The notes: a model not told the origin generated them from the letters alone. Numbered from the stretch's first letter, positions 45,901 through 54,245 are shown. The stretch is DNA of 64,000 bases from Bacteroidales bacterium (GCA_021740905.1 JAIOYV010000010.1:1-64000); one strand, 5' to 3'. Numbers and translations are program-made.

Positions 45901-46013
45901 CCGGTGTTCATGAGTTTGAGGTAAACCTCCAATTTTGCAACTCTGGCACCTACACCTTACAACTTATTATGGATGATGTTGTAAAACATGTTAAATTTGT
46001 GGTAATTAAATAA
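39936..46013 (+). CDS. Large T9SS protein with probable zinc-metallopeptidase domain
   Basis: A 2025-residue secreted protein. Signal peptide about 1-21. Residues about 60-410 look like a zinc peptidase: 'CLHEAVHLLGF' gives HExxHxxGF at 265-273, H370 in 'NYCHFNC' could be the third zinc ligand, M381 in 'YVMNHSY' suits a Met-turn, and 'EVQALSLLGY' ends the domain as in M8/M10-like enzymes. Then follow a carbohydrate-binding-like region (about 565-772), a DUF11-type segment (885-1008), about eight SprB-like Cys-bearing repeats (1015-1635), the doubled module seen in the 2500-residue protein (1642-1805), a linker domain (1808-1935) and a type A sorting domain (1942-2025, 'LFPNPSSGTLWLQM'). The peptidase call rests on motif and order only. 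Confidence 0.75.
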   Translation: MTMKHIISIAFVTLMASYCIGQDTLIHSAQDSLMDKFGYYYHTDDIKIPIDTSDSKANSFPNAVVAGFFRLHFYDKIYSTGIGFDDQTQAQAPYSSYTIGELRIEVIKRVFEDLCILIRPNGELPDPYPDEYYAMLPNDYFPNSRYVEIAILESDSGLTTTGYFNNVYLIGDFLAISSPFYFNDELLYSGVVHNEIWEYINAGYDTHDFARNFTGYDSIPYSQIEVLPHGYLKFNFYKPEMDTSNIDLYLNTPQYIYDLYTICLHEAVHLLGFVSFFDNTIYYMSFGYCTAWYGTSSNCPGLFTAYDHLLQYDNNFVVESTDCYTSVADSALLSADIVYSCNNEYLTFWGIDSQLVYTNSTFAPGENYCHFNCTPQSGYVMNHSYVEQTRSLHYKEVQALSLLGYSVTGEFGTGMSWCGQNDSIAAITYTCQVDTQNIVAGCHDYRYYSTDHLGSYLFPNPSNSKVRIPVASLLANDYNADYICCFEKLDFYNALINFSVITATSTLDSLTSHDTITIEIPIYEPYVYLFQYVPKNSFGKRGNRTLVFFRPENLNILYCSQYSNCDNLICHGDFEDFENLQQFNDELFITKNNDFPNFARKNNYPLYQYLSSTETVYSGSPFLNSNLYVSLNPIFNPANNGGEKFGFFHGSASLTFKTKQTIDPNGHYKITFIARNKEANVTTNIRFWGGETQPCCKGNATIVNTTLGSTTSCGACGLPDYTTNFSNSTINVTDTIWVEYSLDILPGDAIGPVNYLSVFSYGTFGIDNIEIEEVKDFDISIGNLSDTTPCIGVPFSCEIYLCNNDTFDSADSVTIFIELPPFIEIVPNAYFDASGTCIVPADSLVSQFCYEVSVELMANEYCIPHNTVFLPVSLSSESCWQGESGISFVPNDNTLSITKTVVGDTIGYKPGDEVEFLNTVINNNDVPVNNVIIQDTLPTGLIYSPNNTEFDSLSISVCQLTNPLLLAPFDTISFSFFAVFSDTGTCNPPWVNTAWITDAEEICYLPTGDSAMVYQNGFGLSFTSTSMCNHDNDIEVVPVSVAGPFDFLWSTGATTQTITVFGVGEYCVTVSKTNDPSCFATGCHSNVPVINDSVMTTSSQCNNCLGTATVYPYGGISPYSYYWSTGDFTQSIDSLCRGDYPVIIWDSSNCFFFDTISIVDSLGFRLIGFDANCPGDSSGYFSILMFNPANPTTFYWSTGDTLVLTSGSSILYQNLPAGVYSVTITDNNGCVGYGTGTISNLYNFYAEVINITNATCADTCNGSMVVELINYNLPLNFNYNLSNGQSIYTSSINQSFQDLCTGIYSLTVSDTIGCTHIIDSIEVDVETLDFFYTVVAPYCTPTGAGEIDCFLSGWVPPYSYSWNTAATTQDIYPTQTGTYTVIVTDAMGCKDTLQCVIESQDIILLNENVISPTCEYYLSGYASVSVSGGQSPYSILWGTGENSFELVQLSTGGYTYTVTDDYGCTGEGEIIITNENLLSATLDGLPPLCDSSALGSIQSEVSGGISPYLYYWSNSETTSEINNLTIGTYSLTVVDSIYCSDVVNYEFPYLWLGLDTNILGQGCDGIYNHPSVYLTNGEIHIEATGGTPPYEYIWNNGFPITDFYEQSDSTAYTITVSDANGCQATALIRVGSDQEILLKYSWSLYSTYITPFGNPYISETFIAQGLENEVLVIKDGNGNIAWWPDVNYDPHIAYAIGAGYQIKMNSEQTYYIKGHLVCPEDNEMNLSPNWNIPGYLRTSASPITTEFSSFYQDIIIIKDDSGLVYWPQYSLFQFNDLLPGEGYQLKDSSAHSFYYTSNSILSGTKSHIWKSPDQFHYFIDTSNLRTGTNMILMLPNECWEEVPGIGSEIGIIGENGQLTGRAIFDGQHTPVLIYGDDITTPNEEGLAEGESFTISVCEPASKNSKSLKINRWIKGNDIFSEGKVSIAGKNNVVDVLDNKDKEIVILFPNPSSGTLWLQMQLMENRQVSYRIYSFEGKKVYEMANIDMFPGVHEFEVNLQFCNSGTYTLQLIMDDVVKHVKFVVIK

Positions 46014-46075
46014 TGGAGCAAAATTATGCAACAAAGTAGTCATATTTTTTGTCAGAGAAGAAACGATAATTTATT

Positions 46076-48913
46076 ATGAGAAGTTTCCTTTCACTTATGC
46101 TTATATTAGTAAGCTCCATAATACTTAAAGCACAGCATGAAGCCGATAACTGGATTTTTGGACTTTATGACAATATGATGGTATTTACCGATACAGGGGC
46201 AATTTTGGTAAATGCACCACCAAATATTTCAGGTGCTGTGGAGTTTTTTTTCTGTGGAGGGGGTGGTAATGCTACTCTAAGCGATAAAGATGGAAACCTC
46301 CTATTCTATACTGATGGTGAAACTTTATGGAATGGAGAATATGATACTATATCCAATCCTCAAATACCATTAGCAGGAACTACTAAGGGTACTAACCTGT
46401 TTATCCCCAGACCTGGGCATGAGGATCGGCGTTTTGTATTAACAACCTCATATCCAAATATGTTATGGGGCCTATTGATCGCAGAAATTGACATGAACCT
46501 AAACAATGGGCTTGGTGGGCTTGTACCGATATATAATTATCAACTGTCGGGTGACATGGTCCCTAAACTTGCAGCTACCTATCATGCCAATGGGAAGGAT
46601 ATTTGGGTCGTAGGTCATGATAGATATTCCAATGCATTTAAGTCATTTTTAATCACAGAAGAAGGCGTTTATTTTGCAAGTGGGTTACAGACCAATGTTG
46701 TACCCGTAATTAGCAATGTTGGACTTTCACAACAGGAAACAAGCCCATTGCCTGATCCATTTAACAGGAACGCATGGGGCCGAATGAAAATTTCTCCGGG
46801 TGGTAACTATATTGCCATGAGCAGCAATGGATTGAATGCTGTTGAACTTTTTAAGTTTGATATTTCAACAGGTATTGTTTCAAATCCTGTTCAAATGACA
46901 ATAGAACGCCCATTCGATGTTGAGTTTTCTCCAGATGGCACATTGCTATATGTTGGAAGGCATTACAATTGTTATTATTCGGGGTGTAATATCACGTATC
47001 CTGGTGTAACCCATGTGCACCAATTCAATTTGTTAGCTGGTGACTCTGCCGCCATTGTTAATTCAAACACACCAGTTTCAGTTTATAATCCAAGTTATTG
47101 GACAAATTGGGGCAATCTTCTCCAGTTGGGTCCAGATCAAAAAATTTATTGTACAACGAATTGTCAATATGGAGATGAATTTGATATAAATGTAATTCAT
47201 AACCCAAATCAAGTTGGAAGTGGATGTAATTGGGATTTGTATGGAGTGGAAGATTGGGCAGGTTATTTTGGCGGAGGTCCTGTAGCAGGTTTTCCAGATT
47301 TTTTTGTCCCTTATCTCGATAAAAACATTTTATTTGAGAACAAATGCTATGGGGATACTACTTTGATTTACACGCTAACCAATACGGCAATGGATTCCAT
47401 TCGTTGGGAATTTACTGATCCTCAAATTGGCCTTGTAAGTGTCCTTGACCAGGATTCGGTTTATCATATTTTTACACAACCGGGGAGCTATGAGATTAGC
47501 CTTAAACGCTACCGAAACGGAAACCTGGATGAACTGAAGAAAATGATTTACATAAAGCCCAGCGTAGAAATTAACCTACCAGTGGATAGTGTGCTTTGTG
47601 AGGGGCAGGAAATCATACTGCCTTTCAACTACCCTTATGTGGATTTTGCCTGGATAAACAATAATGGCAGTGATACCGTATTTGGTGATACGGTCATCAT
47701 TCAGGGAACAGGGAACTGGTGGCCCGTGATTACGAACTTTGATGAATATTGTGGACATATTGACACAATCTATATAAGCCTTCATCCCGATTCGCTTGAT
47801 CTGGGCGATAATGTTTCGGGTATTTGCATCAGCAACCCAGTACTATTAAATGCCAGCATCGACAGCGCAAGCTATGTATGGTCGACCAATGATACCACCG
47901 CCTCTATCCTGGCAACCGAAAGCGGTGTATATTGGGTAGCGGCACAGCAGGGAAACTGTACATTCTATGATACTGTGTTAATAAATTACGATGATCCATT
48001 GACAGTAAGTTTGCCCGATACGGTTTACCTTTGCGATAGTATCCCGGAAATGATCCTGGCGGGGGATTTCCCGGCTGATTTCTTATGGTCGCCAACAGGA
48101 GATACCACAGCCGATATTGTTATCACACAGCAAGGCATATACAGCGTAACAGCCAGCAATGCCTGCGGGGATTTTACCGATTCAACTCTTGCTATGTACC
48201 TTCAAAGCCCGGTATTTGATCTTGGAAACGATACGGTTATTTGTATTGGGGACAACATTCTTTTGAATGTCTCGGATTATCCATTGACAGACTACCTGTG
48301 GTCGAACGGGGCTACAGATACATTTATCATAGTGTACGACCAGGGCTTTTACTCTCTGTCTGTGAGTAATGCTTGTGGAAATGCCTCTGATACAATTTAC
48401 CTGGAAACACACGAAAATAACTTCTTGTTTTCGGATGATTCAATTGGCCTAATTGTAGGCGAATTGGCAATCATTGATGCCGGGCTTGGTTTTACAAGCT
48501 ATTTATGGTCAACGGGTGAAACAGGCCAGGCTATTACCACAGGCATCTATGGCTTCTATTGGATAACAGTAACAGACAGCATTGGATGTAGTGGATCCGA
48601 TTCAATATTGCTTTACATAATTGATGCAATACCTGAAACATCTGTTTTTACAATTATAAAAGTCTACCCAAACCCGGTAAAGGATGAATTGATAATAAGC
48701 TGGTTTTCCAAAAATGTCCCAGGTGAAATGGTGTATTCCCTCTATAATTACATGGGACAAAGATTGGGGCCGGGCAAGGCCGCCTGCATTGCCGGATCAA
48801 ACGGCAGTGCAGGTTTTTACCGTATTGATTTTTCAGGCTATCCCAAAGGGATTTATCTGCTTGGCATACAGCAAGGGAATGAAAGGAAGGTGTTTAAAGT
48901 AGTGAAAGAGTAA
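46076..48913 (+). CDS. T9SS surface protein with propeller-like N-terminus and Ig repeats
   Basis: A 945-residue secreted protein. Signal peptide about 1-20 ('FLSLMLILVSSIILKAQ'). Residues about 22-410 resemble the WD-like beta-propeller found at the start of many Bacteroidota surface proteins ('ADNWIFGLYDNMMVF', 'GNLLFYTDGETLWNG', 'RPFDVEFSPDGTLLYVG'). Residues 500-860 are four or five Ig-like repeats of the 'VCIGDNILLNVSDYPLTDYLW' kind in part, as in gliding-motility-associated proteins. The C-terminus ('VYPNPVKDELIISW' onward) is a type A T9SS sorting domain. It follows the metallopeptidase-like gene by 62 bases on the same strand and may share its transcript. Probably an adhesin or structural protein. 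Confidence 0.8.
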   Translation: MRSFLSLMLILVSSIILKAQHEADNWIFGLYDNMMVFTDTGAILVNAPPNISGAVEFFFCGGGGNATLSDKDGNLLFYTDGETLWNGEYDTISNPQIPLAGTTKGTNLFIPRPGHEDRRFVLTTSYPNMLWGLLIAEIDMNLNNGLGGLVPIYNYQLSGDMVPKLAATYHANGKDIWVVGHDRYSNAFKSFLITEEGVYFASGLQTNVVPVISNVGLSQQETSPLPDPFNRNAWGRMKISPGGNYIAMSSNGLNAVELFKFDISTGIVSNPVQMTIERPFDVEFSPDGTLLYVGRHYNCYYSGCNITYPGVTHVHQFNLLAGDSAAIVNSNTPVSVYNPSYWTNWGNLLQLGPDQKIYCTTNCQYGDEFDINVIHNPNQVGSGCNWDLYGVEDWAGYFGGGPVAGFPDFFVPYLDKNILFENKCYGDTTLIYTLTNTAMDSIRWEFTDPQIGLVSVLDQDSVYHIFTQPGSYEISLKRYRNGNLDELKKMIYIKPSVEINLPVDSVLCEGQEIILPFNYPYVDFAWINNNGSDTVFGDTVIIQGTGNWWPVITNFDEYCGHIDTIYISLHPDSLDLGDNVSGICISNPVLLNASIDSASYVWSTNDTTASILATESGVYWVAAQQGNCTFYDTVLINYDDPLTVSLPDTVYLCDSIPEMILAGDFPADFLWSPTGDTTADIVITQQGIYSVTASNACGDFTDSTLAMYLQSPVFDLGNDTVICIGDNILLNVSDYPLTDYLWSNGATDTFIIVYDQGFYSLSVSNACGNASDTIYLETHENNFLFSDDSIGLIVGELAIIDAGLGFTSYLWSTGETGQAITTGIYGFYWITVTDSIGCSGSDSILLYIIDAIPETSVFTIIKVYPNPVKDELIISWFSKNVPGEMVYSLYNYMGQRLGPGKAACIAGSNGSAGFYRIDFSGYPKGIYLLGIQQGNERKVFKVVKE

Positions 48914-49110
48914 GCTTATTTAGGACACGACAATACAATTCACAAATGAAACGGGCCAGGTTGTGCAGTTGCTTAGGCTAAACTCACTGACAAGCTACAA
49001 GCCAGAACAATACAGGTTTTTAATCCCAATACATAAAAATCAGCAAAGAATAAAATTGGAATATTCGTGAAATTAAATGAATTTTGCGCTAAATCAAATT
49101 GAGGAAAATT

Positions 49111-49911
49111 ATGTCGAAAGTCATTGCTTTAGCCAATCAGAAAGGCGGCGTGGGAAAAACCACCACCGCCATCAACCTTGCAGCCAGCCTGGCTGTGCTC
49201 GAAAAAAAGGTGTTGATTGTCGATGCCGACCCACAGGGCAATGCCACATCGGGGATTGGATTTGATGTAAGGCATGTTAAGGCCAGCCTTTACGAATGTT
49301 TGATAGATGGGCAAAACCCTGCCGATGTAATCCTCAACAGCGAAACCCAGGGCATGGACATTATCCCATCAAATATCGACTTGGTAGGTGCCGAGATTGA
49401 AATGCTGAACATGCCCAACCGCGAAAAGATCATGAAGCAGGTAATCGACAAAGTGCGCGACAATTACGATTTTGTGCTCATCGACTGCAGCCCATCGCTT
49501 GGCTTGATAACATTGAATGCCTTAACAGCAGCTGATTCCATAATCATTCCCGTGCAATGCGAATACTTTGCCTTGGAAGGTTTGGGCAAGCTGTTGAATA
49601 CAATAAAACTTATCCAGGGGCGTTTGAACCAGGATTTGCAAATTGAGGGATTCCTGCTGACCATGTACGATTCACGCCTGCGCCTGTCGAACCAGGTGGT
49701 GGAAGAGGTTAACAAGCATTTTCAGGAGATGGTTTTTAAAACACTGATACAACGAAATGTGACCCTGGGAGAAGCACCCAGTTATGGAAAACCGGTGGTG
49801 ATGTACGATGCGTCTTCGATAGGGGCTAAAAATTACCTGAACATGGCCAAAGAGTTGCTTCAGAAAAACAACATGACAAAAATTGATTCGAACCAAAAAA
49901 AAATAGATTAA
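49111..49911 (+). CDS. parA: Chromosome-partitioning ATPase ParA
   Basis: A 266-residue cytosolic ATPase of the Soj/ParA type that moves ParB-bound origin DNA. The deviant Walker A 'NQKGGVGKTTTAINLAASL' is at residues 8-26, 'LIVDADPQGNAT' and 'FVLIDCSPSLGL' follow. The ATG at 49111 sits after GAGGAAAATT, a fair ribosome site, and is preferred over a TTG at 49099. It is six bases upstream of parB. The block parA-parB-DUF5683-transglycosylase on one strand is the usual chromosomal arrangement in Bacteroidota, so this is not a plasmid system. Confidence 0.95.
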   Translation: MSKVIALANQKGGVGKTTTAINLAASLAVLEKKVLIVDADPQGNATSGIGFDVRHVKASLYECLIDGQNPADVILNSETQGMDIIPSNIDLVGAEIEMLNMPNREKIMKQVIDKVRDNYDFVLIDCSPSLGLITLNALTAADSIIIPVQCEYFALEGLGKLLNTIKLIQGRLNQDLQIEGFLLTMYDSRLRLSNQVVEEVNKHFQEMVFKTLIQRNVTLGEAPSYGKPVVMYDASSIGAKNYLNMAKELLQKNNMTKIDSNQKKID

Positions 49912-49917
49912 AATAAC

Positions 49918-50802
49918 ATGTCAGCAGCGAAAAAAAGTGCGTTGGGAAGAGGATTGGGAGCATTGATCAGCGATCCCGAAGAAAAAGAGGTTAAAAAGAA
50001 TGACTCCATCCAAGAAGTTGAATTGGATTTGATCGATGTGAACCCGTTTCAGCCCCGTACCAATTTTGATGAAGAAGCCCTCGAAGATTTGACCAATTCG
50101 ATCCTCGAACTGGGGTTGATACAGCCCATCACTATCCGTGAAATGGACAACGGGCGCTACCAGATTATTTCGGGCGAGCGAAGGATGCGGGCATCAAAAA
50201 ATGCAGGCCTTACCAGTATCCCAGCCTATATCCGTAAGGCTAACGACCAGGGCATGTTGGAAATGGCACTGGTCGAAAACATCCAGCGCGAAGACCTCGA
50301 TGCCATCGAAATTGCCATTAGCTACAACCGGCTGATGGAAGAATGTAACCTGAACCACGAAGAAATGAGCAAGCGGGTGGGCAAACGCCGCTCCACCATT
50401 TCGAACTACCTACGCCTGTTGAAACTGCCGGTTGAAATCCAGAAAGGAATCAGGAACAAAAAAATCGGGATGGGCCACGCCCGCGCACTGGTTGTGGTCG
50501 ACGATGCCGACCTGCAATTGAAAATTTGCCTGCGCATAATCGAAGAAGACCTGTCGGTTCGCAAAACCGAAGAGATTGTAGCCAATTACATAAAAGGCCA
50601 AAACGAAAGCCCAAAACTGAAAACGGTTGCTCCTCCCGTTCCAAAAGAATATTCCGAACTGGAGCAGCACCTGATCAAGTACTTCGATTCGCCTATCCAG
50701 TTTAAGCGATCGAAAGCAGGAAGGGGACAAATCATCATTCATTTCAATTCGGACGACGACCTGGAGAGGATTGTGGGGGTTTTAGACCGTTTAAACGAAT
50801 AA
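49918..50802 (+). CDS. parB: Chromosome-partitioning protein ParB
   Basis: A 294-residue DNA-binding CTPase that loads at parS sites. The N-terminus carries 'GRGLGALISD'; the ParB/sulfiredoxin domain has 'PFQPRTNFDEEALEDL' and the CTP-binding box 'GERRMRASKNAG', then 'ALVENIQREDLDAIE'; the helix-turn-helix is near residue 155 ('SKRVGKRRSTISNYLRLLKL'), and a dimerisation domain ends the protein. Length is typical. No parS palindrome (TGTTNCACGTGNAACA type) was noticed in this window. Confidence 0.95.
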   Translation: MSAAKKSALGRGLGALISDPEEKEVKKNDSIQEVELDLIDVNPFQPRTNFDEEALEDLTNSILELGLIQPITIREMDNGRYQIISGERRMRASKNAGLTSIPAYIRKANDQGMLEMALVENIQREDLDAIEIAISYNRLMEECNLNHEEMSKRVGKRRSTISNYLRLLKLPVEIQKGIRNKKIGMGHARALVVVDDADLQLKICLRIIEEDLSVRKTEEIVANYIKGQNESPKLKTVAPPVPKEYSELEQHLIKYFDSPIQFKRSKAGRGQIIIHFNSDDDLERIVGVLDRLNE

Positions 50803-50812
50803 GGGACCAAAT

Positions 50813-51373
50813 TTGAAACGAGCATTTTCATTCAAAATAATTATTCTACTGGCTATACTGATTGGGCTTTTCCTCAATGTGAAAGAGGTACATGCCCAAT
50901 TGAGGGGCGATACCATAATTATAGATCAGCCAGAAGAAGCTCATTCGCCGAGGAAAGCCACACTCTATTCTACTTTTTTACCAGGCCTTGGCCAGGTGTA
51001 CAATAAAAAATATTGGTATATCAAAGTCCCCATCATCTATGGTGGTTTCGGAGCACTTATTTATTCTGCTTCGTGGAACAATACGGAAATGAAACGATTC
51101 AAGAAAGCCTATAAGGATTTTCCAGATAATGAATTTGAAGGCATCCCACAAGACCAGCTGATCGATTACATCGACTATTACAGGCGATACCGCGATTTGA
51201 GCGTAATCGGGATGGTAATAGTTTGGGGGCTGAATGTTATTGAAGCCAATGTAAGTGGCCATTTTTACAATTATGATATAAGCCCCGATTTAAGTTTGAA
51301 AGTTGAACCTTTTTTCAGGAACAATCCTATAGCACCGCCCGAATTAGGGATCAAGTTAGCCATCAATTTTTAA
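50813..51373 (+). CDS. DUF5683 membrane protein
   Basis: A 186-residue exported membrane protein of the DUF5683 family. It has a signal peptide (1-29, 'LAILIGLFLNVKEVHAQ'), the conserved 'LYSTFLPGLGQVYNKKYWYIK' start in part, two later hydrophobic stretches and the end 'PPELGIKLAINF'. The frame has no ATG near the signal peptide, so the TTG at 50813 is the likely start. It lies 10 bases after parB and 18 before the transglycosylase. The family is regularly found at this place in Bacteroidota, with no assigned function. Confidence 0.85.
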   Translation: MKRAFSFKIIILLAILIGLFLNVKEVHAQLRGDTIIIDQPEEAHSPRKATLYSTFLPGLGQVYNKKYWYIKVPIIYGGFGALIYSASWNNTEMKRFKKAYKDFPDNEFEGIPQDQLIDYIDYYRRYRDLSVIGMVIVWGLNVIEANVSGHFYNYDISPDLSLKVEPFFRNNPIAPPELGIKLAINF

Positions 51374-51391
51374 CAAACACATTAGAACTAC

Positions 51392-52978
51392 ATGAACAAA
51401 CTGTTTTTTTTCATCATATTATCAACTCTTCTTTTATTATCACACACAGGTTTTTCTTTTTCAGAATACAAAGACACCGTGAAACTCGACTCGGTCCAAA
51501 CTCATGAAGACTTGAGTGACTTCTTGTTTTTCAGGAATCTCGACAGTCTAAGCAACCTGTTTTATGTGCAACAATCACTATCGATGCGCCACCTCGATTC
51601 ACTCACGACAATAGAGGGAGACAGTACCAGCATCCCAACTTTTCCCGATTCGGTGTACATTGAAAGGCTGGCCAGGATCCCCTCGGTATTCGACCTTTCG
51701 TTCAACGATAAAGTAAAGGCATACCTTGATGTGTATACCAAAAAGAAGCGAGAGAAGGTGGAAATCATGCTTGGCCTTACGGACTATTATTTTCCCATTT
51801 TTGAAAGAGTTCTTGATGAATATGGGCTGCCCCACGAACTGAAATACCTTCCGGTAATCGAATCGGCTTTGAATCCGCGGGCGGTTTCGAGAGCCGGGGC
51901 TACCGGGATATGGCAATTTATGTATTCCACAGGGAAACTCTACAAGCTGGAAATCAATTCGTACGTCGATGAACGCCGTGACCCCATTGCTGCAAGCTAT
52001 GCTGCGGCCAACTTTCTCCGCGACCTGTACCAGATGTTTGGTGACTGGACACTGGTGATTGCAGCCTATAATTGTGGGCCTGGAAACGTAAAAAAAGCGA
52101 TCCGACGCTCTGGGGGAAGGACCAACTACTGGGATATTTACTATCGCCTTCCCCGCGAAACAAGGGGTTATGTACCAGCCTTTATTGCCGCCACATACAC
52201 CTTGAATTATTATAAAGAACACAACCTGGTACCCCAGCCAATTGATATGTCGATGGCAATGGCCACCGACACCTTGATGATTTCGGAAGAACTTCACCTG
52301 AAGCAAGTTTCTGAAGTGCTTGGATTGCCCTTGCAAACAATCAGGGATTTGAACCCTCAGTATAAACTCGACATTATCCCGGCCATCACCAAAAGCTACG
52401 CGCTAAATATCCCTGTTGAATATGTAAGCCCTTTCATCGATTTACAGGATTCAATTTTTACATACAAAGACAATGAGTTTTTCGATCCTGATAAAAAGCT
52501 AAAAGCACCTGAAAAATATACAGCTTATACGGCAGCACCGCCAAAAAACAGTACCAAGCTTACCTATCGGGTAAAATCGGGAGATAACCTGGGGTTCATC
52601 TCTGAATGGTATGGTGTGGGTTTGTCAGACTTACGCTATTGGAACAACATACACCGCAACCTGATTAAAGTGGGGCAAAACCTGGTGGTATACGTACCCG
52701 GTGACAAGAAGGAAAAATACGAGAAAATCAATAGCATGAGTTTTGCACAAAAACAGGCTACCCTTGGGAGATCCACGCAACAGGCCAGCACCGCTCCTAC
52801 CAAAATATACAGTGACTCGGAATATGAATACTATACCGTAAGAGGTGGAGACAATCTTTGGACGATTGCCAAGAAATTCCCCGGTGTAAGTGCCGATAAT
52901 ATCAAAGACCTGAACAACATTACCGATACCCGCTCGCTTGCCCCAGGTCAGAAATTGAAGATCAGAAGGAAAGGGTAG
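51392..52978 (+). CDS. MltD-like lytic transglycosylase with two LysM domains
   Basis: A 528-residue enzyme that cleaves peptidoglycan glycan strands in the periplasm, leaving 1,6-anhydro ends. Signal peptide 1-23. The SLT domain runs about 135-290: catalytic E157 in 'LPVIESALNP', 'SRAGATGIWQFM', 'AAYNCGPGNVKKAI'. Two LysM domains at about 388-435 ('YRVKSGDNLGFISEWYGV') and 480-527 ('YTVRGGDNLWTIAKKF') bind the wall. Length and order match MltD. It is the last gene of the par block, which couples wall turnover and chromosome partition only by position. Confidence 0.9.
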   Translation: MNKLFFFIILSTLLLLSHTGFSFSEYKDTVKLDSVQTHEDLSDFLFFRNLDSLSNLFYVQQSLSMRHLDSLTTIEGDSTSIPTFPDSVYIERLARIPSVFDLSFNDKVKAYLDVYTKKKREKVEIMLGLTDYYFPIFERVLDEYGLPHELKYLPVIESALNPRAVSRAGATGIWQFMYSTGKLYKLEINSYVDERRDPIAASYAAANFLRDLYQMFGDWTLVIAAYNCGPGNVKKAIRRSGGRTNYWDIYYRLPRETRGYVPAFIAATYTLNYYKEHNLVPQPIDMSMAMATDTLMISEELHLKQVSEVLGLPLQTIRDLNPQYKLDIIPAITKSYALNIPVEYVSPFIDLQDSIFTYKDNEFFDPDKKLKAPEKYTAYTAAPPKNSTKLTYRVKSGDNLGFISEWYGVGLSDLRYWNNIHRNLIKVGQNLVVYVPGDKKEKYEKINSMSFAQKQATLGRSTQQASTAPTKIYSDSEYEYYTVRGGDNLWTIAKKFPGVSADNIKDLNNITDTRSLAPGQKLKIRRKG

Positions 52979-53501
52979 GTTGAGCAAGGTGAGTAGGTGA
53001 GCTGGTTAAGCAAAATAACGAATTCAACTTTTATTGGGACAGAAGCCTTTACTACAATGCCTTAAATAGATGGAGGGTGGGCAACAACCGAAATATGACC
53101 AAGTTTTCCGAAGTGTAACTTGGGCACACACCACTCATCCGTTTTGGAGTACACCAACCAATTATGGGTGCCGAAGTTTGGCTCATGGACATCGGTGCCG
53201 GCTGGGTCGGCCCTTTGAGCTTGATGGATATTAATACAAAAGAGTTTTTCAAAGTGATATTGTGCAGGAATTGAATGAAGGATATTCAATGTGAAATCCA
53301 GCACCTACCCTAACAAAATATAGTGTGTTTTGACCACTGGATGGAAATAGGATAATCAACCTATTCTCTGGAACATGAACGGTTTAAATCGAACTAAAAA
53401 AATTAATCAAGAACAGCAAAATAGAATAGTATCAGTTTTTTATATAACTTTGCTTGTGAGAACAGGTAGATTAAACTATTGACTAAAAAATAATATATAC
53501 C
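52979..53501. other. 523-base region without a convincing gene
   Basis: Two overlapping minus-strand frames (53052-53252 and 53062-53304) are open here. The 80-codon one reads like real protein in its amino-acid content (for example 'KLFCINIHQAQRADPAG') but has no start context, signal or known domain. It may be a conserved intergenic repeat or the remnant of a gene. Nothing else was seen except a possible promoter close to 53440-53470. Confidence 0.4.
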
Positions 53502-53738
53502 ATGGAACAGGTTCATTTAAATATGCCCCTTTCAAATATGCAACTAGAACTTTTGAAACTCTTTTCACGCAATCTTGATGAAACGGATTTAATGGCTTTA
53601 AAAAGAATGATGGTTAAATACCTCGCACAAAAAGCAACAAAATTGGCCGATGAGGTATGGGATGAAAAAAAATGGACAGAAAAAGATATGGATGATCTTT
53701 TAAATACACACGAGCATAGCCCATATAATCCCAAATAA
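53502..53738 (+). CDS. Antitoxin-like protein of a PIN-type module
   Basis: A 78-residue cytosolic protein of mostly helical content ('LMALKRMMVKYLAQKATKLA', then 'DEVWDEKKWTEKDMDDLL'). Small proteins with this YLAQKAT...DEVWDEK-W pattern normally precede PIN-domain toxin genes in Bacteroidota and act as their antitoxins. One base after its stop a PIN toxin begins but is broken by a stop codon, so the antitoxin is orphaned. Function is inferred from pattern and context. Confidence 0.7.
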   Translation: MEQVHLNMPLSNMQLELLKLFSRNLDETDLMALKRMMVKYLAQKATKLADEVWDEKKWTEKDMDDLLNTHEHSPYNPK

Positions 53739-53739
53739 T

Positions 53740-53865
53740 ATGGCTCTTAAGATTGTCCTCGATACAAATATTCTTCTTGTCTCTGTCTCCCCATAGTCAC
53801 CTTACAGATGGGTTTTCGATGCTTTTGTAGAAAGCTGGAAAATTATACCAAATAAAACCCACTGA
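53740..53865 (+). pseudogene. Broken PIN-domain toxin
   Basis: Starting at an ATG the frame reads 'MALKIVLDTNILLVSVSP', then TAG (53794-53796), then 'SPYRWVFDAFVES' and a second stop at 53863. 'KIVLDTNI' holds the first catalytic Asp of PIN ribonucleases, and 'SPYRW-FDA' after the stop is the normal continuation (KSPYRW), so a single AAG-to-TAG change is the likely first lesion. The remaining two thirds of a normal toxin of about 140 residues is missing. It is too short to appear as a gene. Confidence 0.75.
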
Positions 53866-53953
53866 TTATCCAAAACAAATTGGCTTGAAAGTATGTCTAA
53901 AAGAACCTACAACTGACATATTTGGCAACCAAAAAAATAAGTATCTTTGAATT

Positions 53954-54244
53954 ATGATTCAAGAGAATGAAATATTGGATAAACTGAGGGAATTGAAACC
54001 AACTTTGCAGAAAGAATTTCACATTAGTGAGATTGGTTTATTCGGTTCATTTTCGGACAATACAAATACAAAAGAAAGCGACATTGACATACTTGTTGAA
54101 TTGGAAAAACCAATCGGTTGGAAATTCTTCACACTTGAAATTTACCTGGAAAAAATCTTTGGTCGAAAAATAGATGTCGTGACTAAAAATGCCTTAAAGG
54201 TGCAAATTCGGGACAGTATACTGAAACAAGTAAAATTTGTTTGA
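53954..54244 (+). CDS. mntA: MntA-type nucleotidyltransferase antitoxin
   Basis: A 96-residue minimal nucleotidyltransferase. 'LFGSFSDNTNTKESDIDIL' carries G31-S32 and the catalytic Asp pair D43/D45 of the GS-x10-D-x-D motif. In the studied Shewanella system MntA adds AMP units to a Tyr of HepT and so silences it. The HepT gene follows after one base, giving a standard MNT/HEPN pair. Confidence 0.9.
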   Translation: MIQENEILDKLRELKPTLQKEFHISEIGLFGSFSDNTNTKESDIDILVELEKPIGWKFFTLEIYLEKIFGRKIDVVTKNALKVQIRDSILKQVKFV

Positions 54245-54245
54245 T

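Noticed and set aside
51599-52336. 245-codon minus-strand frame inside the transglycosylase gene
   Set aside because: It is antisense to a well-supported enzyme and has no domain of its own.
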